Assembly (NCBI GenBank): GCA_963691655.1
Contig: OY829328.1
Coordinates: forward strand, 4,802,204-4,866,203
Reading direction: 5' to 3'
Length of the DNA: 64,000 nt
Source of the DNA: Toxonevra muliebris
Taxonomy: Eukaryota; Arthropoda; Insecta; Diptera; Pallopteridae
In this document: one piece after another, positions 36,801 to 43,493 of the stretch
How positions within the stretch are numbered: the first letter of the stretch is position 1
Layout of the letters: each line of letters opens with the position of its first letter
Translations under genes and position numbers: made by a program
Notes under the pieces: generated by a model
Seen by the model: only the letters and a program-made list of their open reading frames with translations
Database searches by the model: none
What the model was told of the DNA's origin: nothing

Positions 36801-38671
36801 AGGTAGGTCTCGTAAAACAAATTGAATTCGAATTTATCCTGAGAACAATATTTTATTTGCTTAGGTAATAACGAAATTTTTGTTTGCTCACCTGTTGATA
36901 AATTAAATTTGATCTTGGTTCTAGTATAAATTGACGAAGAGTTATTTCAAGTATCTTACAGATAATAAACCATATTTCAATATAGAAGAAACTTTTGAGT
37001 TTTTTATTGGACGCTAAGGAATTAACTGTCATTGGAATATATTAAACTTGACAGAACAGCGATGAAGTGCTACCTTCGGGAAGCCATTAGTACTGAACAT
37101 TTGACACATTTAGCATCGCCTATGAACATTTTGGCATTGAAAAAGAAACACAACGAACTTAATAAAGAGACTGGGGCACTCTGTCCGAATCCAAATATTG
37201 CAATGAAGGAATTCTTCAAAAATCATGTATCAATGTTTATTGGGTTATCATGTATCTACAACTACAAATTGATGTTAAATGAACTGACGTTGTGGCTGAT
37301 GGCTTAGGGTGTTAGGACTTTGTTAAATTGGCGGTGGCATATTAGCCTGGTATGTATGTATGTATTTTGGTCTTCCGTGTCTAGTAATTGTTGTTGGTTT
37401 TTACTGATGAAGCGATAAAATTGTCATTATCATTATTAATATTTGTTGTTGTTGCTCCTATTGTAATTATCGTACTAGCTTACTCTACTAGTCAATGATT
37501 TCAATTTTATTTGCTTATAAAATTAATAATCACATTTTGTCTGCTAAAGTGCTGTTTCTATATTTTTGTTGTTATCTTTCTCATGTAATTATGTAGGAAC
37601 GTCTGTATGTAAATAAATAAAATAAAACGGTGAAGAGAAATTATATAATTTAAGCGCCTTTAATAAGATGTATCTGTCGATCCTAATATTTTGATAGTAT
37701 TTAAAAAAAAACAAACACAATTTATAGCGCTAAAAGTGATTGACATGTGTATGTATTTGGAGCATATGCATATCACAGATGTACGTATGCATGTGTATGT
37801 ACAAAACACAAATGGGAGACAAGTATGTATGTATGTATATGCTAATAATGGAATTTTCTTCCTTCATTTTTACATACGATACATGACAGCGGAGATGCGA
37901 TGCCTGCTACCATTTTCACTCTGATTGTGACTGCAACTGACAGCAGAAGTAATTTAATTTCATCATAGCATAATTTAATTCACTCTCAAGCGATGTAGCA
38001 TAGGAAAAAATTTCTATTGGATGGTTGGATACAATGATGATATCTTCTTTACTGCTAGCAAACAATATGTCGAGGCAGTAGTAGTGACGTGCTATGAATC
38101 ATACATGAACTGAATGCTTTGTGACAAATACCGGAAACGGAAGTGTGAATATAATATAGTTATAGGAATGTGCACATCATGTGCGCAAACTTTTCAAAGT
38201 GTAGTTTTTAGACGACTATGATATGCATATAAATGAAACCCTAATTTGATATTTACGGAATAAAATCCAGTGCTTGAGCATTTTCTATGCAAACAGCAAT
38301 AATAAAATCGTTATAGCTTAAGTTAGTTAAGATTAGAAAGATTTAAGTTTAAAATTTCAAAGGAAGCTTAAATTTGTTATAAATGTAATTATGTAATGAC
38401 AAGAGAAGAGGGGAGAAGGAAGGGATAATTGAATTGAGCCGCAATTTCATTATATACTCACCGATCTACCACCTGTAGTTATTCTCGCACTTTGCGTGCG
38501 TGTTGCTGGTCGACGTCTCTTATAACCGGGAGTGCCACCTTCAGGCGTAGCACTGCCCGAGGCGGTGGGCATGCCACGTATGACCGTTTCAATGCTGCCG
38601 CCGCTTGTGGCGCATATTGAGGCACTGCGCGTTTTCTTTTGCATTCTCATAGGTGAATTATCATCAAACAT
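680..38671 (-). CDS. Rgk: RGK-family small GTPase, complete spliced CDS (9 exons, 484 aa)
   Basis: The CDS is the join of complement 38671-38462, 33246-33093, 28180-28064, 22296-22027, 18114-18026, 4997-4817, 4528-4395, 1677-1525 and 826-680. All introns are GT..AG and all phases agree, giving 1455 bp. RGK proteins (Rad, Gem, Rem, Rem2; Rgk in flies) are Ras-like GTPases that inhibit voltage-gated calcium channels and affect the cytoskeleton at the membrane; that role is family knowledge. Seen here: an Arg/Gln/Ser-rich N-terminus (1-215); P-loop GAQGVGKQ at 225-232; no DxxG but NGIE at 264-267 in the place of the RGK DxWE; NKID at 327-330; GAKFIEVSV at 350-358; a Lys-rich linker (390-425); and the C-terminus CENLQVL with no CAAX box. 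Which fly paralogue (Rgk1, 2 or 3) this is cannot be told without a search. Confidence 0.93.
827..1524 (-). other. RGK intron 8 (698 bp)
   Basis: The intron carries repeated TAATCG/ATTAATC motifs, including GCAATTAATCGATTAATC near 1089-1106. Nothing coding was seen. The repeats may be a hAT-type terminal relic or a homeodomain-site cluster. Confidence 0.6.
1525..1677 (-). CDS. Rgk: RGK coding exon 8, Lys-rich C-terminal linker (residues 386-436)
   Basis: The acceptor is TTTCTGCAG|CAC and the donor is GCG|GTGAGT. The exon is 153 bp, symmetric phase 0-0, so it could be a cassette exon. It encodes HNTECTPLHSHSSKKSKDKN followed by further Lys/Glu-rich sequence. RGKs lack prenylation and use basic C-terminal residues to bind membrane phosphoinositides. 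This stretch fits that role, though that is inferred from composition. Confidence 0.88.
1678..4394 (-). other. RGK intron 7 (2717 bp)
   Basis: The intron is mostly AT-rich unique-looking sequence. Between 3665 and 4170 several copies of GTAAATTTAAC followed by AACATAA-like sequence occur, bounded by ACACGGAGAA and TTTATCTGTGTG, which suggests a decayed repeat element. No exon was recognised. Confidence 0.55.
4395..4528 (-). CDS. Rgk: RGK coding exon 7 with G5 region (residues 341-385)
   Basis: The acceptor is TATCGGCAG|ATG and the donor is CAT|GTAAGT, phase 1 in and 0 out. It encodes DGKCVACTFGAKFIEVSV and then INHNCDELLAGTLTQIRLKK. The FxAKFIEVS block matches the G5 region of RGK proteins (vertebrate CKFIETS), and the rest is the terminal helix of the G domain. 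Only a 288-bp intron separates it from exon 6. Confidence 0.96.
4529..4816 (-). other. RGK intron 6 (288 bp)
   Basis: A short intron with an (AT)n microsatellite at about 4558-4577 and good GT/AG ends. Nothing else was seen in it. Confidence 0.85.
4558..4577. repeat. (AT)n microsatellite
   Basis: Uninterrupted alternating AT/TA within RGK intron 6, close to the exon 7 acceptor. Confidence 0.9.
4817..4997 (-). CDS. Rgk: RGK coding exon 6 with G4 NKID (residues 281-341)
   Basis: The acceptor is ATTTTCAG|GAG and the donor is CAGG|GTAAGT, phase 0 in and 1 out. It encodes EELEKADAFLVVYSCIDKES, a helix (FTRAKQILSRLQDMD) and a beta-strand running into VANKIDLARSRAVSAQ. NKID (327-330) is the guanine-specificity G4 motif and is intact. 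The order and spacing match a Ras fold. Confidence 0.97.
5124..5475 (+). pseudogene. Non-LTR retrotransposon ORF2 C-terminal fragment
   Basis: The plus-strand frame from 5124 reads LEGLNIGHYLRSRHTNRLGL and then ICKHCMATDEERIKHVLWH before a TAG at 5256-5258. This is the C-terminal signature of RNase H-bearing insect non-LTR elements (a GH..xGRH..RLGL block and a CxxC..H zinc-like cluster). The same region of the intact element at 47.4-50.1 kb shows the same layout. The tail near 5460 (CATAACCTAATC) resembles the CCTAACC-type 3' end of that family. It is an old, stop-bearing copy inside RGK intron 5. Confidence 0.65.
8080..9460. repeat. Degenerate TTTTGGTCTGAAT-type repeat field
   Basis: From about 8080 to 8790, and again from 9235 to 9460, the plus strand repeats variants of TTTTGGTCTGAATTTTGG at irregular spacing, with TTTGATC, TTTGGTTTGA and GGTCTAA forms. 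The middle (8800-9230) lacks the pattern. It is not codon-like. It looks like an old minisatellite whose units have drifted in length and sequence. Confidence 0.7.
11471..11783 (-). mobile_element. tRNA-derived SINE with 15-bp target duplication
   Basis: The minus strand starts at 11783 with a tRNA-like head. It has an A box (TAGCCTAGTGGAAAGTGC) and a B box (GGTTCGATTCCC; near 11717-11731), and its ends can pair as an acceptor-like stem (GACGACC with a later TCGTC). A tRNA-unrelated body follows, and the element ends in CCTAACCTAACC at 11471. It is flanked by perfect direct repeats CCACTTCATAGGTAT at 11456-11470 and 11784-11798. Its last 80 bp resemble the 3' end of the LINE at 47.3 kb. The intact duplication suggests a fairly recent insertion. 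Confidence 0.93.
11709..11783 (-). other. tRNA-like promoter head of the SINE
   Basis: Internal RNA polymerase III boxes A and B are both present. It is not called as a tRNA gene because it continues directly into the SINE body, lies between target duplications, and the acceptor and anticodon arms are not clean. Confidence 0.8.
12990..13188 (+). promoter_or_regulatory. Promoter/first-exon-like island inside RGK intron 5
   Basis: On the plus strand an ATATAAAAC box (about 12997-13005) is followed by a leader-like stretch with an ACAGTG initiator-like site. Then comes ATG in good fly context (CCGAAAAATG) at about 13110. The ATG opens MLTGACNQMRKHDEETEVAA and six more codons, or is spliced at a possible donor CGC|GTAAAT near 13183. 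Base composition is richer in GC than the intron around it. No downstream plus-strand exon was recognised, so this may be a nested gene start, an enhancer or chance. Confidence 0.2.
14424..14440. repeat. (CA)n microsatellite
   Basis: A run of CA repeats in RGK intron 5. A GTAT tetranucleotide run follows at about 14671-14690. Confidence 0.9.
15578..16115. mobile_element. Small transposon relic with paired AAGATGGACA ends
   Basis: CTCCAAGATGGACAT (about 15579-15593) and CCCCAAGATGAACAT (about 15777-15791) lie on the plus strand. Inverted partners are at 16071-16092 and 16100-16115 (TCCATCTTTGGGAAC). So each end carries two copies of a CCCAAGATGRACA motif pointing inward. Between them is a decayed minus-strand frame with YKCPNCDSEDSS and a stop at 15912. 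A C-terminal CxxC of this type is seen in pogo/Tigger-like transposases, so that family is suggested but not proven. Confidence 0.5.
16271..17200. mobile_element. Pogo/Tigger-like transposon relic
   Basis: The left end reads CCAGTGGGGGTAGTTTGGCA and the right end, on the minus strand, reads AAGTAGGGGTAACGTGACAA, giving imperfect terminal inverted repeats with a CAG-type start. Inside, a minus-strand frame (16886-16623, 87 codons) contains a basic GRKP patch and ends in an acidic tail. Several GTTAACGTGACATA-like motifs are repeated near the right half. The superfamily assignment is inference. Confidence 0.4.
18026..18114 (-). CDS. Rgk: RGK coding exon 5, switch I/II region (residues 251-280)
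   Basis: The acceptor is TTGTTTTAG|AAT and the donor is AAG|GTAAGT, phase 1 in and 0 out. The exon encodes ECDEADQNISIILNGIESEL and then NFSTGKQDDK. IILNGIE aligns with the vertebrate RGK LLDxWE. The catalytic DxxG and Gln of Ras are absent, as is typical for the family, and even the Asp and Trp of DxWE are replaced. The exon is small (89 bp) but both splice sites are strong. Confidence 0.9.
20150..21409 (-). mobile_element. Degenerate Tc1/mariner (IS630-like) transposon
   Basis: The element is bounded by inverted repeats TTAACGTATGAGGAAT (20147-20162) and its complement (21397-21412), with TA at each edge as the likely target duplication. It is about 1.26 kb long, usual for Tc1/mariner. The minus-strand gene occupies most of it. 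Confidence 0.8.
20212..21254 (-). pseudogene. Frameshifted Tc1/IS630-like transposase
   Basis: The minus-strand frame starts with MSLPELELRKLICKFCEKNL at 21254. A helix-turn-helix region and the GRP-like PAERKPGSG stretch follow. The first catalytic Asp lies in CIMDDESYFTVEGNEW. The reading moves between frames near 20.9, 20.5 and 20.45 kb. The second catalytic Asp (normally WPDLA) is Gly (FWPGLA). The third position keeps Glu (RIEIFWANLKRKVY). With frameshifts and a lost catalytic residue it should be inactive. Confidence 0.82.
22027..22296 (-). CDS. Rgk: RGK coding exon 4 with P-loop (residues 161-251)
   Basis: The acceptor is TGCTTCCAG|GTG and the donor is CCAG|GTGAGT, phase 1-1. The first half encodes FRRRRSRSNSLAPVSPLNP and a Gly/Ala-rich spacer. 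RSRSNS is a possible 14-3-3 site. The G domain then begins at VEVFHVDMLGAQGVGKQALI. The P-loop is GxxGxGK followed by Gln (232), where Ras-family GTPases normally have Ser or Thr to bind magnesium. The switch I region follows (TSDCINAYDGP) without the canonical switch Thr. Confidence 0.95.
23565..24021. mobile_element. 457-bp inverted-repeat MITE
   Basis: The left end starts AAGCTGCTTCTATACGAGAC and continues to TCTTAAGACA. The right end, read inward, starts AAGTTGCTTGTAGACGAGAC and matches over about 40 bp. A further end-like copy (TTGTCGTGTAGAAGC) lies inside at about 23946-23960, so the right side carries a doubled terminus. No coding capacity is present. Confidence 0.78.
24059..24768. mobile_element. 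710-bp element with GTCCGTTCCCGT inverted ends
   Basis: The left end is GGTCCGTTCCCGT and the right end read inward is AGTCCGTTCCCGT. Direct repeats TATTA (24054-24058 and 24769-24773) could be a 5-bp target duplication, though in AT-rich DNA this could be chance. ACGGGAAC occurs again inside near 24150 and 24703. No transposase was seen, so it is likely non-autonomous. Confidence 0.65.
28064..28180 (-). CDS. Rgk: RGK coding exon 3 (residues 122-161)
   Basis: The acceptor is ATTTTCAG|CAC and the donor is GGAG|GTAAGG. The exon is 117 bp, symmetric (phase 1-1) and a multiple of three, so it could be skipped without breaking the frame. It encodes an acidic stretch (VSDDEDDLDRLRTFSASKGG), contains RTFSAS as a possible phosphosite and has no GTPase motif. 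Confidence 0.9.
28181..33092 (-). other. RGK intron 2 (4.9 kb)
   Basis: The intron contains an imperfect inverted repeat at about 29490-29735 and a possible helix-turn-helix-like transposase scrap near 29000-29180. A frame at 30905-31234 (109 codons, plus) has no recognisable domain and is left unassigned. The remainder shows no feature. Confidence 0.75.
29490..29735. repeat. Imperfect inverted repeat in RGK intron 2
   Basis: CGCTCATATACTAAAAGACT then GTCATAACTCAAAAAA (from about 29491) has an inverted partner, read inward from about 29733, CGCTCATTTACTAAAAGACT then GCCATAAGTCAAAAAA. The arms are about 36 bp over a 246-bp span. It is likely a MITE or the folded end of a larger element. Confidence 0.65.
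33093..33246 (-). CDS. Rgk: RGK coding exon 2 (residues 71-122, Gln-rich)
   Basis: The acceptor is TTTTTCAG|GTT and the donor is CATG|GTAAGT, phase 0 in and phase 1 out. The exon encodes VRRRTQTQQQPQQQQ followed by an Arg- and Pro-rich stretch (SETETPPQRRKLSQRRPQQH). It is a low-complexity linker ahead of the G domain. CAG/CAA repeats like this often vary in length between alleles. Confidence 0.9.
33247..38461 (-). other. RGK intron 1 of the coding region (5.2 kb)
   Basis: It contains a 199-bp MITE (34510-34708) and otherwise AT-rich sequence with GTAT microsatellites near 37350 and 37824. A frame at 37032-37307 (plus, 91 codons) shows no recognisable domain and may be chance. Confidence 0.75.
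34510..34708. mobile_element. 199-bp hairpin MITE
   Basis: Imperfect inverted arms of about 54 bp include CTTAAGGAAT, GAGTTAGAG and GCAAAATATA on the left and their complements on the right (TATATTTTGC, CTCTAACTC, ATTCCTTAAG). The ends are TATATAA-rich. The short spacer carries no frame. Confidence 0.78.
38462..38671 (-). CDS. Rgk: RGK coding exon 1 (residues 1-70)
   Basis: The exon holds the start codon and 70 complete codons (phase 0 out). The start ATG at 38671-38669 is supported by an in-frame TGA two codons upstream (38677-38675). The donor reads TCG|GTGAGT. The peptide begins MFDDNSPMRMQKKTRSAS and is rich in Ser, Thr, Arg and Gly. RSAS and RRRPATRTQS look like basophilic kinase or 14-3-3 type sites, which regulate vertebrate RGKs, but that is inference. 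The GC content is clearly higher than the flanking DNA. Confidence 0.9.
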
Positions 38672-38879
38672 TTCTCAAAAATTTTATTACAATTTTCTTA
38701 TTATTTATTTGTTTTTGTTGCAAATTTCTTATAAATAATATCACTTCATATGTTGTTGTTGTTGTGGTTGAGTTTTAACTATTACAGTTTGCTTATGTTT
38801 ACATAAGCATTTGTTGATCCCAATTTTCTTTTAAATAAATTATATAGTAGCTTTGCATATCCTCTTCTGTTGAGTAGCT
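38672..38879 (-). other. Predicted RGK 5' UTR part of exon 1, with upstream ORF
   Basis: A splice acceptor on the minus strand (TATTTTCAG|AGC) ends at 38880, about 210 bp before the start codon. The leader contains CAACAACAACAACA, typical of fly 5' UTRs. It also holds an upstream ATG opening a 19-codon ORF (begins MQSYYIIYLKENW) and a tiny ATG-AAG-TGA. These could lower translation of the main frame. The exon start is a prediction from the splice-site pattern. Confidence 0.5.
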
Positions 38880-41057
38880 CTGAAAATACATAAATTCCGA
38901 AAAAAAGAAAACAAATTTTAATAATTAATTAAAACATATTAGAAATCATAAAGACCCTGTATTAATTTGAATAAAAATACAACAAATAAGCTATTCGTTG
39001 TTGAGGCATTATGACAGCTTACATATAAACATACACTCAGATACACAAACAGAAACGAAAACAACAAATAACAACAATATCCACGGCGAAAACTTTTAAA
39101 AATTTAGGTCATAATGAATTCTTCTACATACACTGATTTTCGGACTGACTCTTGGCATTAGTATAGCATATGCTAATCTCATACATATATGCTTAAAAAT
39201 AGAAAATTTATATTTAAAATTTATACATTGGAAGAAACAAAAAAATAAAAAAGAAATGAATAGAATTCGGCGCACGTATGTTTACAAATATGAATATTAC
39301 GTATACGCCACCATAACTTGACACTAAACACAAAAACACAAGGGAATCCAGAATTTATTTGGCTGGCGTATTTTGACGTTTTATACGGTTTCAAAACAGT
39401 TTATCTTCTTCCCTTAACTACACTTTCATCAATTTTGAAGCACTTAACTCCTGAATAGGGGGATTACACCACGTCGATTTGCTACTCATATGTAGACCCT
39501 TGGATGTAAATATATTCATAATTATGTATGTGTACACGCTAATCGAAAATAGGGTCATAGTACTTTAAAATTCATTCATTATTCGTTGATTGTTGTCTAA
39601 ACATTTTCCCATGCGGCAAAATATTTAACAAAAAGCTGAAAGTGTTTTAAATTTACATACTTACAGGCTAAATTTGCTTATGAGGGCAGAGGGTGGTGCT
39701 TGTAAAATGTGGGGAATAAACACGTTTCCAGTCTGTTGCCTTTGTCAGTATTACAACAGCAGCAATAACACATAAAGTAAAAGAAACAACAATATCCTGT
39801 TGAATATGTATACAAGCAATAAAATAATATTGCTTGTATTTATATACTCGCAGGATGTATGTAAGTATGTACATATGTAAATGTAAGCAAGAAGAAACAG
39901 AGTGCAAAATTTATTCTGTTCATTCGTTCCGGAAAACACCAAATGATGATGCTCCGTTCTAATGAACTTCCGTTTATTCGATATCTCTACGTAACTGAAG
40001 TAATTCATATTTACATATAGAAAGCATAGATACCACATGCACACATACATACAAATATGTATAAATGCACATGCATGTTTTTAATAGCTTTTGAATATTC
40101 AACACTGTCTTGGGATTTAAAACGAAAAATAAGTTTCGGACACTTTTAGGGCAATACTGAAAATTTGATCATATTAAGTATGCGACTAAAAGTATGCTAC
40201 ACTATTTATTACATTTACGTTTGCCTGATGGTGAAATATATCTACTGATTTAAATATGGTACTGCGATTTTCCATTCCACAAGAAAAGCAAAAAAAAAAT
40301 AAAAATGGCATTTCAAGGTTGTACTAAAATTATATCTATTTATTTAATGTGTGCCGAAAAGTATGCAGCACTTTCACTTTTGCTGGATACGCTGTATTTT
40401 ATATATTAGAATATATTTTTTTTGGTAAGCCGAGTTAAGATTGAATATAAATAGCAAACGGGAGTTACAATATGTAATTTCAAGAATTGTCTTTGACTTG
40501 ACTATTTACTGTTCTGAAAAACTACTATTGCTTATATAATATTACCATTCAAAGCTATCAAGCTCGCCTGTTATTGCTTTTTTTTACCACTGATTTATTA
40601 ATCTATGTAAGGTTTATATTCCATAAAATCCATCTAAAAATTCATGAACTTTTAAGGCTTGTTATTTCTGTTGTGCACTGTTGATGAGTCAGCAGTGCAT
40701 AATAAACATTCTTGTAATAAATTTTGGTGTTAAAATGTGTTAATGTTATCGTTTGCTGTATGTGTGTAGTCTAATGCATATTTAACTTTGAAAAGATAAA
40801 CTTCGGCTCTTACACCTCACTGTTAATTTATTGTTGTGCAAGTGAAAGTTTAATAAATATATACATATCTATAAAAGGGAATCAACGAGAAATTATGAAT
40901 TACAATATTATAGATAAAATTCCAAGAAAATAAAAACAAATGTAAATCTACACACATGAAAAATAAACATTGCTAATAAGAGATCGTGCACATAGTACGT
41001 CACTTGACTTTAGGACATTTTACACTTCCGCCTCTCCATGTGACACACTATCACTGC

Positions 41058-41065
41058 TGACGTCA
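41058..41065. promoter_or_regulatory. Perfect CRE palindrome
   Basis: TGACGTCA, the full CREB/ATF binding palindrome, lies about 2.4 kb upstream of the first coding exon. The function is inferred from the motif only. Confidence 0.4.
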
Positions 41066-43170
41066 CATCACGCTACTTTAAGCATAATTTTTTGTAAGCG
41101 TGAATTTGTGCAGTGAAACAATATTTTGGGGTTATTAATCATTATTTTAGGCAAAGAATAAATTTTAGAATATATATTTATATATATATATTCAGGGAGC
41201 CCTACAAAAAAATAAACACAGAGTGGAATTTATACCTAATTTTAAATCTGAAAAAGAATATTGTGTTTACATGGATAGGTGTTCAAAAATTTTACACAAA
41301 TTGAGGATTTTAATTTCTTATCGAAAAAACAGTACTTTCGCTAATAAAATATATACTTAATAGTTTAGTAAGGTTTCTGCATATATAAATATAATAATAA
41401 TTGTTGCGGGTAAATATTTATTTGCGCCTGGGACTTGAAACTGAATAGTATATTTGGGTCATGGAGTTAATATAAACGCATCCTTATATAGAGAAAGTGC
41501 CTTAGAGAGGGTATTGAAGCCGGGGGCACACAAAAACTATGGCCGTCTTAAGGACATAGTTTGTGCCAAAGGTGGGCAGATTTTAATGTGGCTATTTTTT
41601 TGACAACTTTTCGTTCAATAAAATTCATGGACAAATGGAATAATTATAGTGTTTTAAACCGATCGCACCCTGCATAAATATTTATGTATGCAGATAAACA
41701 CTTAACTATTAAATATGCATTTCATTGCTAGCAGTATACCCATATTAAATATTATATGTATTACATAATTATTACATTAATTTCATCGAATGTTAAAAGT
41801 TAATGTATCTGAATAGAATTTTTAATATAAACATAGGTAGGCATATATTTATCCTCCGAAATGAAGTGCGTAGTGAAAACCATGCGTAATAAATGTCAGA
41901 AAATAAAAAAAGAACTTTAAACAAAGAAATTTTATGATTGCTTAAAAATTGGGCAAAATATTAAAAGCAATATACACACGTACACACACAATATAAGAAG
42001 CAGAATAAAAAAAAGAAGTCCCTCCACTGATACGATACGTTTTCAATAAAAAAAAAAACGAAAACGTATATGCGCAAAATTAATAGCATTTTTGAGCCAA
42101 ACATTTTCGCTTCTTGCCAAAATTTAACACAACAAAGCAAAAGCAAAGCGTACGATTAATAAAATACATGAAAGAATTCAACAGTTTTCTTTTTAAATGA
42201 TTTTTTTTTCAAGCAATAGCTCATACCAAGGTCGTATTTAGAGGGGCTTTGGGAGTTTTGGCCTCCCGCCCGAAAAGTGGAAACTTTCTTTTATTTTTTG
42301 ATATTAATAGCCAGTGGATGGAAAAAAACGAATAAAATCTATTGAACGATTTTTAAATTATTATTTTGAAATATACAAAAATTTATTTAAAATTTAAATT
42401 TTCTTATGCGACCAAATTCGATTGGCTACTTTTGACATGGGGTTTGACTTTCTAAGAGAAAAGGTGATGCTGAGCAAAACTGCATTCATACTTTTCTGCT
42501 TGAAGTTTGTTTTTGATTTGAAGTTTTCGTCTTGGAACAGAGCAAGAAAGAATTATTTGGTCCTTGTAAATTCAGACTTATTTGAAAGGCAATAAATCGT
42601 AATATTTTATGTAGTATATTGGAAGTTTTCCACCACCAGGTGGCTCGTTAGAACCGTTTAAATTTACGTTTAAAGAGTAAAAAAGGGAGATATTTATGGA
42701 GTGGGGAAATAAAGAGGCATGTGATTTTCTTAAAAAACAGTGTAGAATTTAGTTTTGGTAAGATTATCCTTTCGATTTTAAGTTGAAATTTAACAATAGA
42801 AATGAAAATTTCATGTTCATGTTTTGTTTTTAATGAGCCTAAATTGACAATAATTTGACAATTATTTTTATTTTTTATTAATTTTTAAACGTTTTGAACT
42901 CAGTCCTAGGACAAGAATTTCAAATAAAAAGTTTTTAACTTTACCTACATAAAAAAACATCCTAGGCAGCAAATCGGTAGCAGAACTTGCTCTTTTAAAA
43001 TCTGAAGTAAAAAACTTATATCAAAATAATTTGTCACACAGTGTTATTGGAAAACGTTACAAAAAAAGTATTTGGTTCTTTTTGTATGGAGTTTTTACCG
43101 CATAAATCATCTTCAATTAAAAAAGGAAAACTTTTCTTCAGTTAATAGACGAATATGGCGAGTGATTTAA

Positions 43171-43493
43171 CCTTCTAACCCGCAAGGTTGAAATAGTAAT
43201 AAAACAAGCACCAGAATTTTTGTTTCCAGTTAATATTGATGAAAGAAAAATGAATATGAAGTCTATTTGATGAGGCCTTGCGGGTTTATTTTCATACATT
43301 ATTATTAAAATTATACGAAATTATGACATGAGGAGGCTTATAAATATTTTTTTTAAGATTTTTTTAGATTTTTATAAAAAACTTATTTGCGCGATAATTT
43401 TTCGTCACAAAACAACACTTTGTACACATAAAAATAACTATAAATAACAATCGTGTGATCGCAGAAAGTGCAAACTGACCACAAATTAGAGGG
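43171..43493. mobile_element. piggyBac-like MITE flanked by TTAA
   Basis: TTAA lies at 43167-43170 and 43494-43497. The ends are CCTTCTAA and, inverted, CCCTCTAA, the CCY start typical of piggyBac termini. Inside the left end AACCCGCAAGG is found again inverted near 43270-43282. The 323-bp interior has no transposase. Confidence 0.6.

Noticed and set aside
38532..38738. Plus-strand frame over exon 1
   Set aside because: It is antisense to the RGK first coding exon, with no domain of its own.
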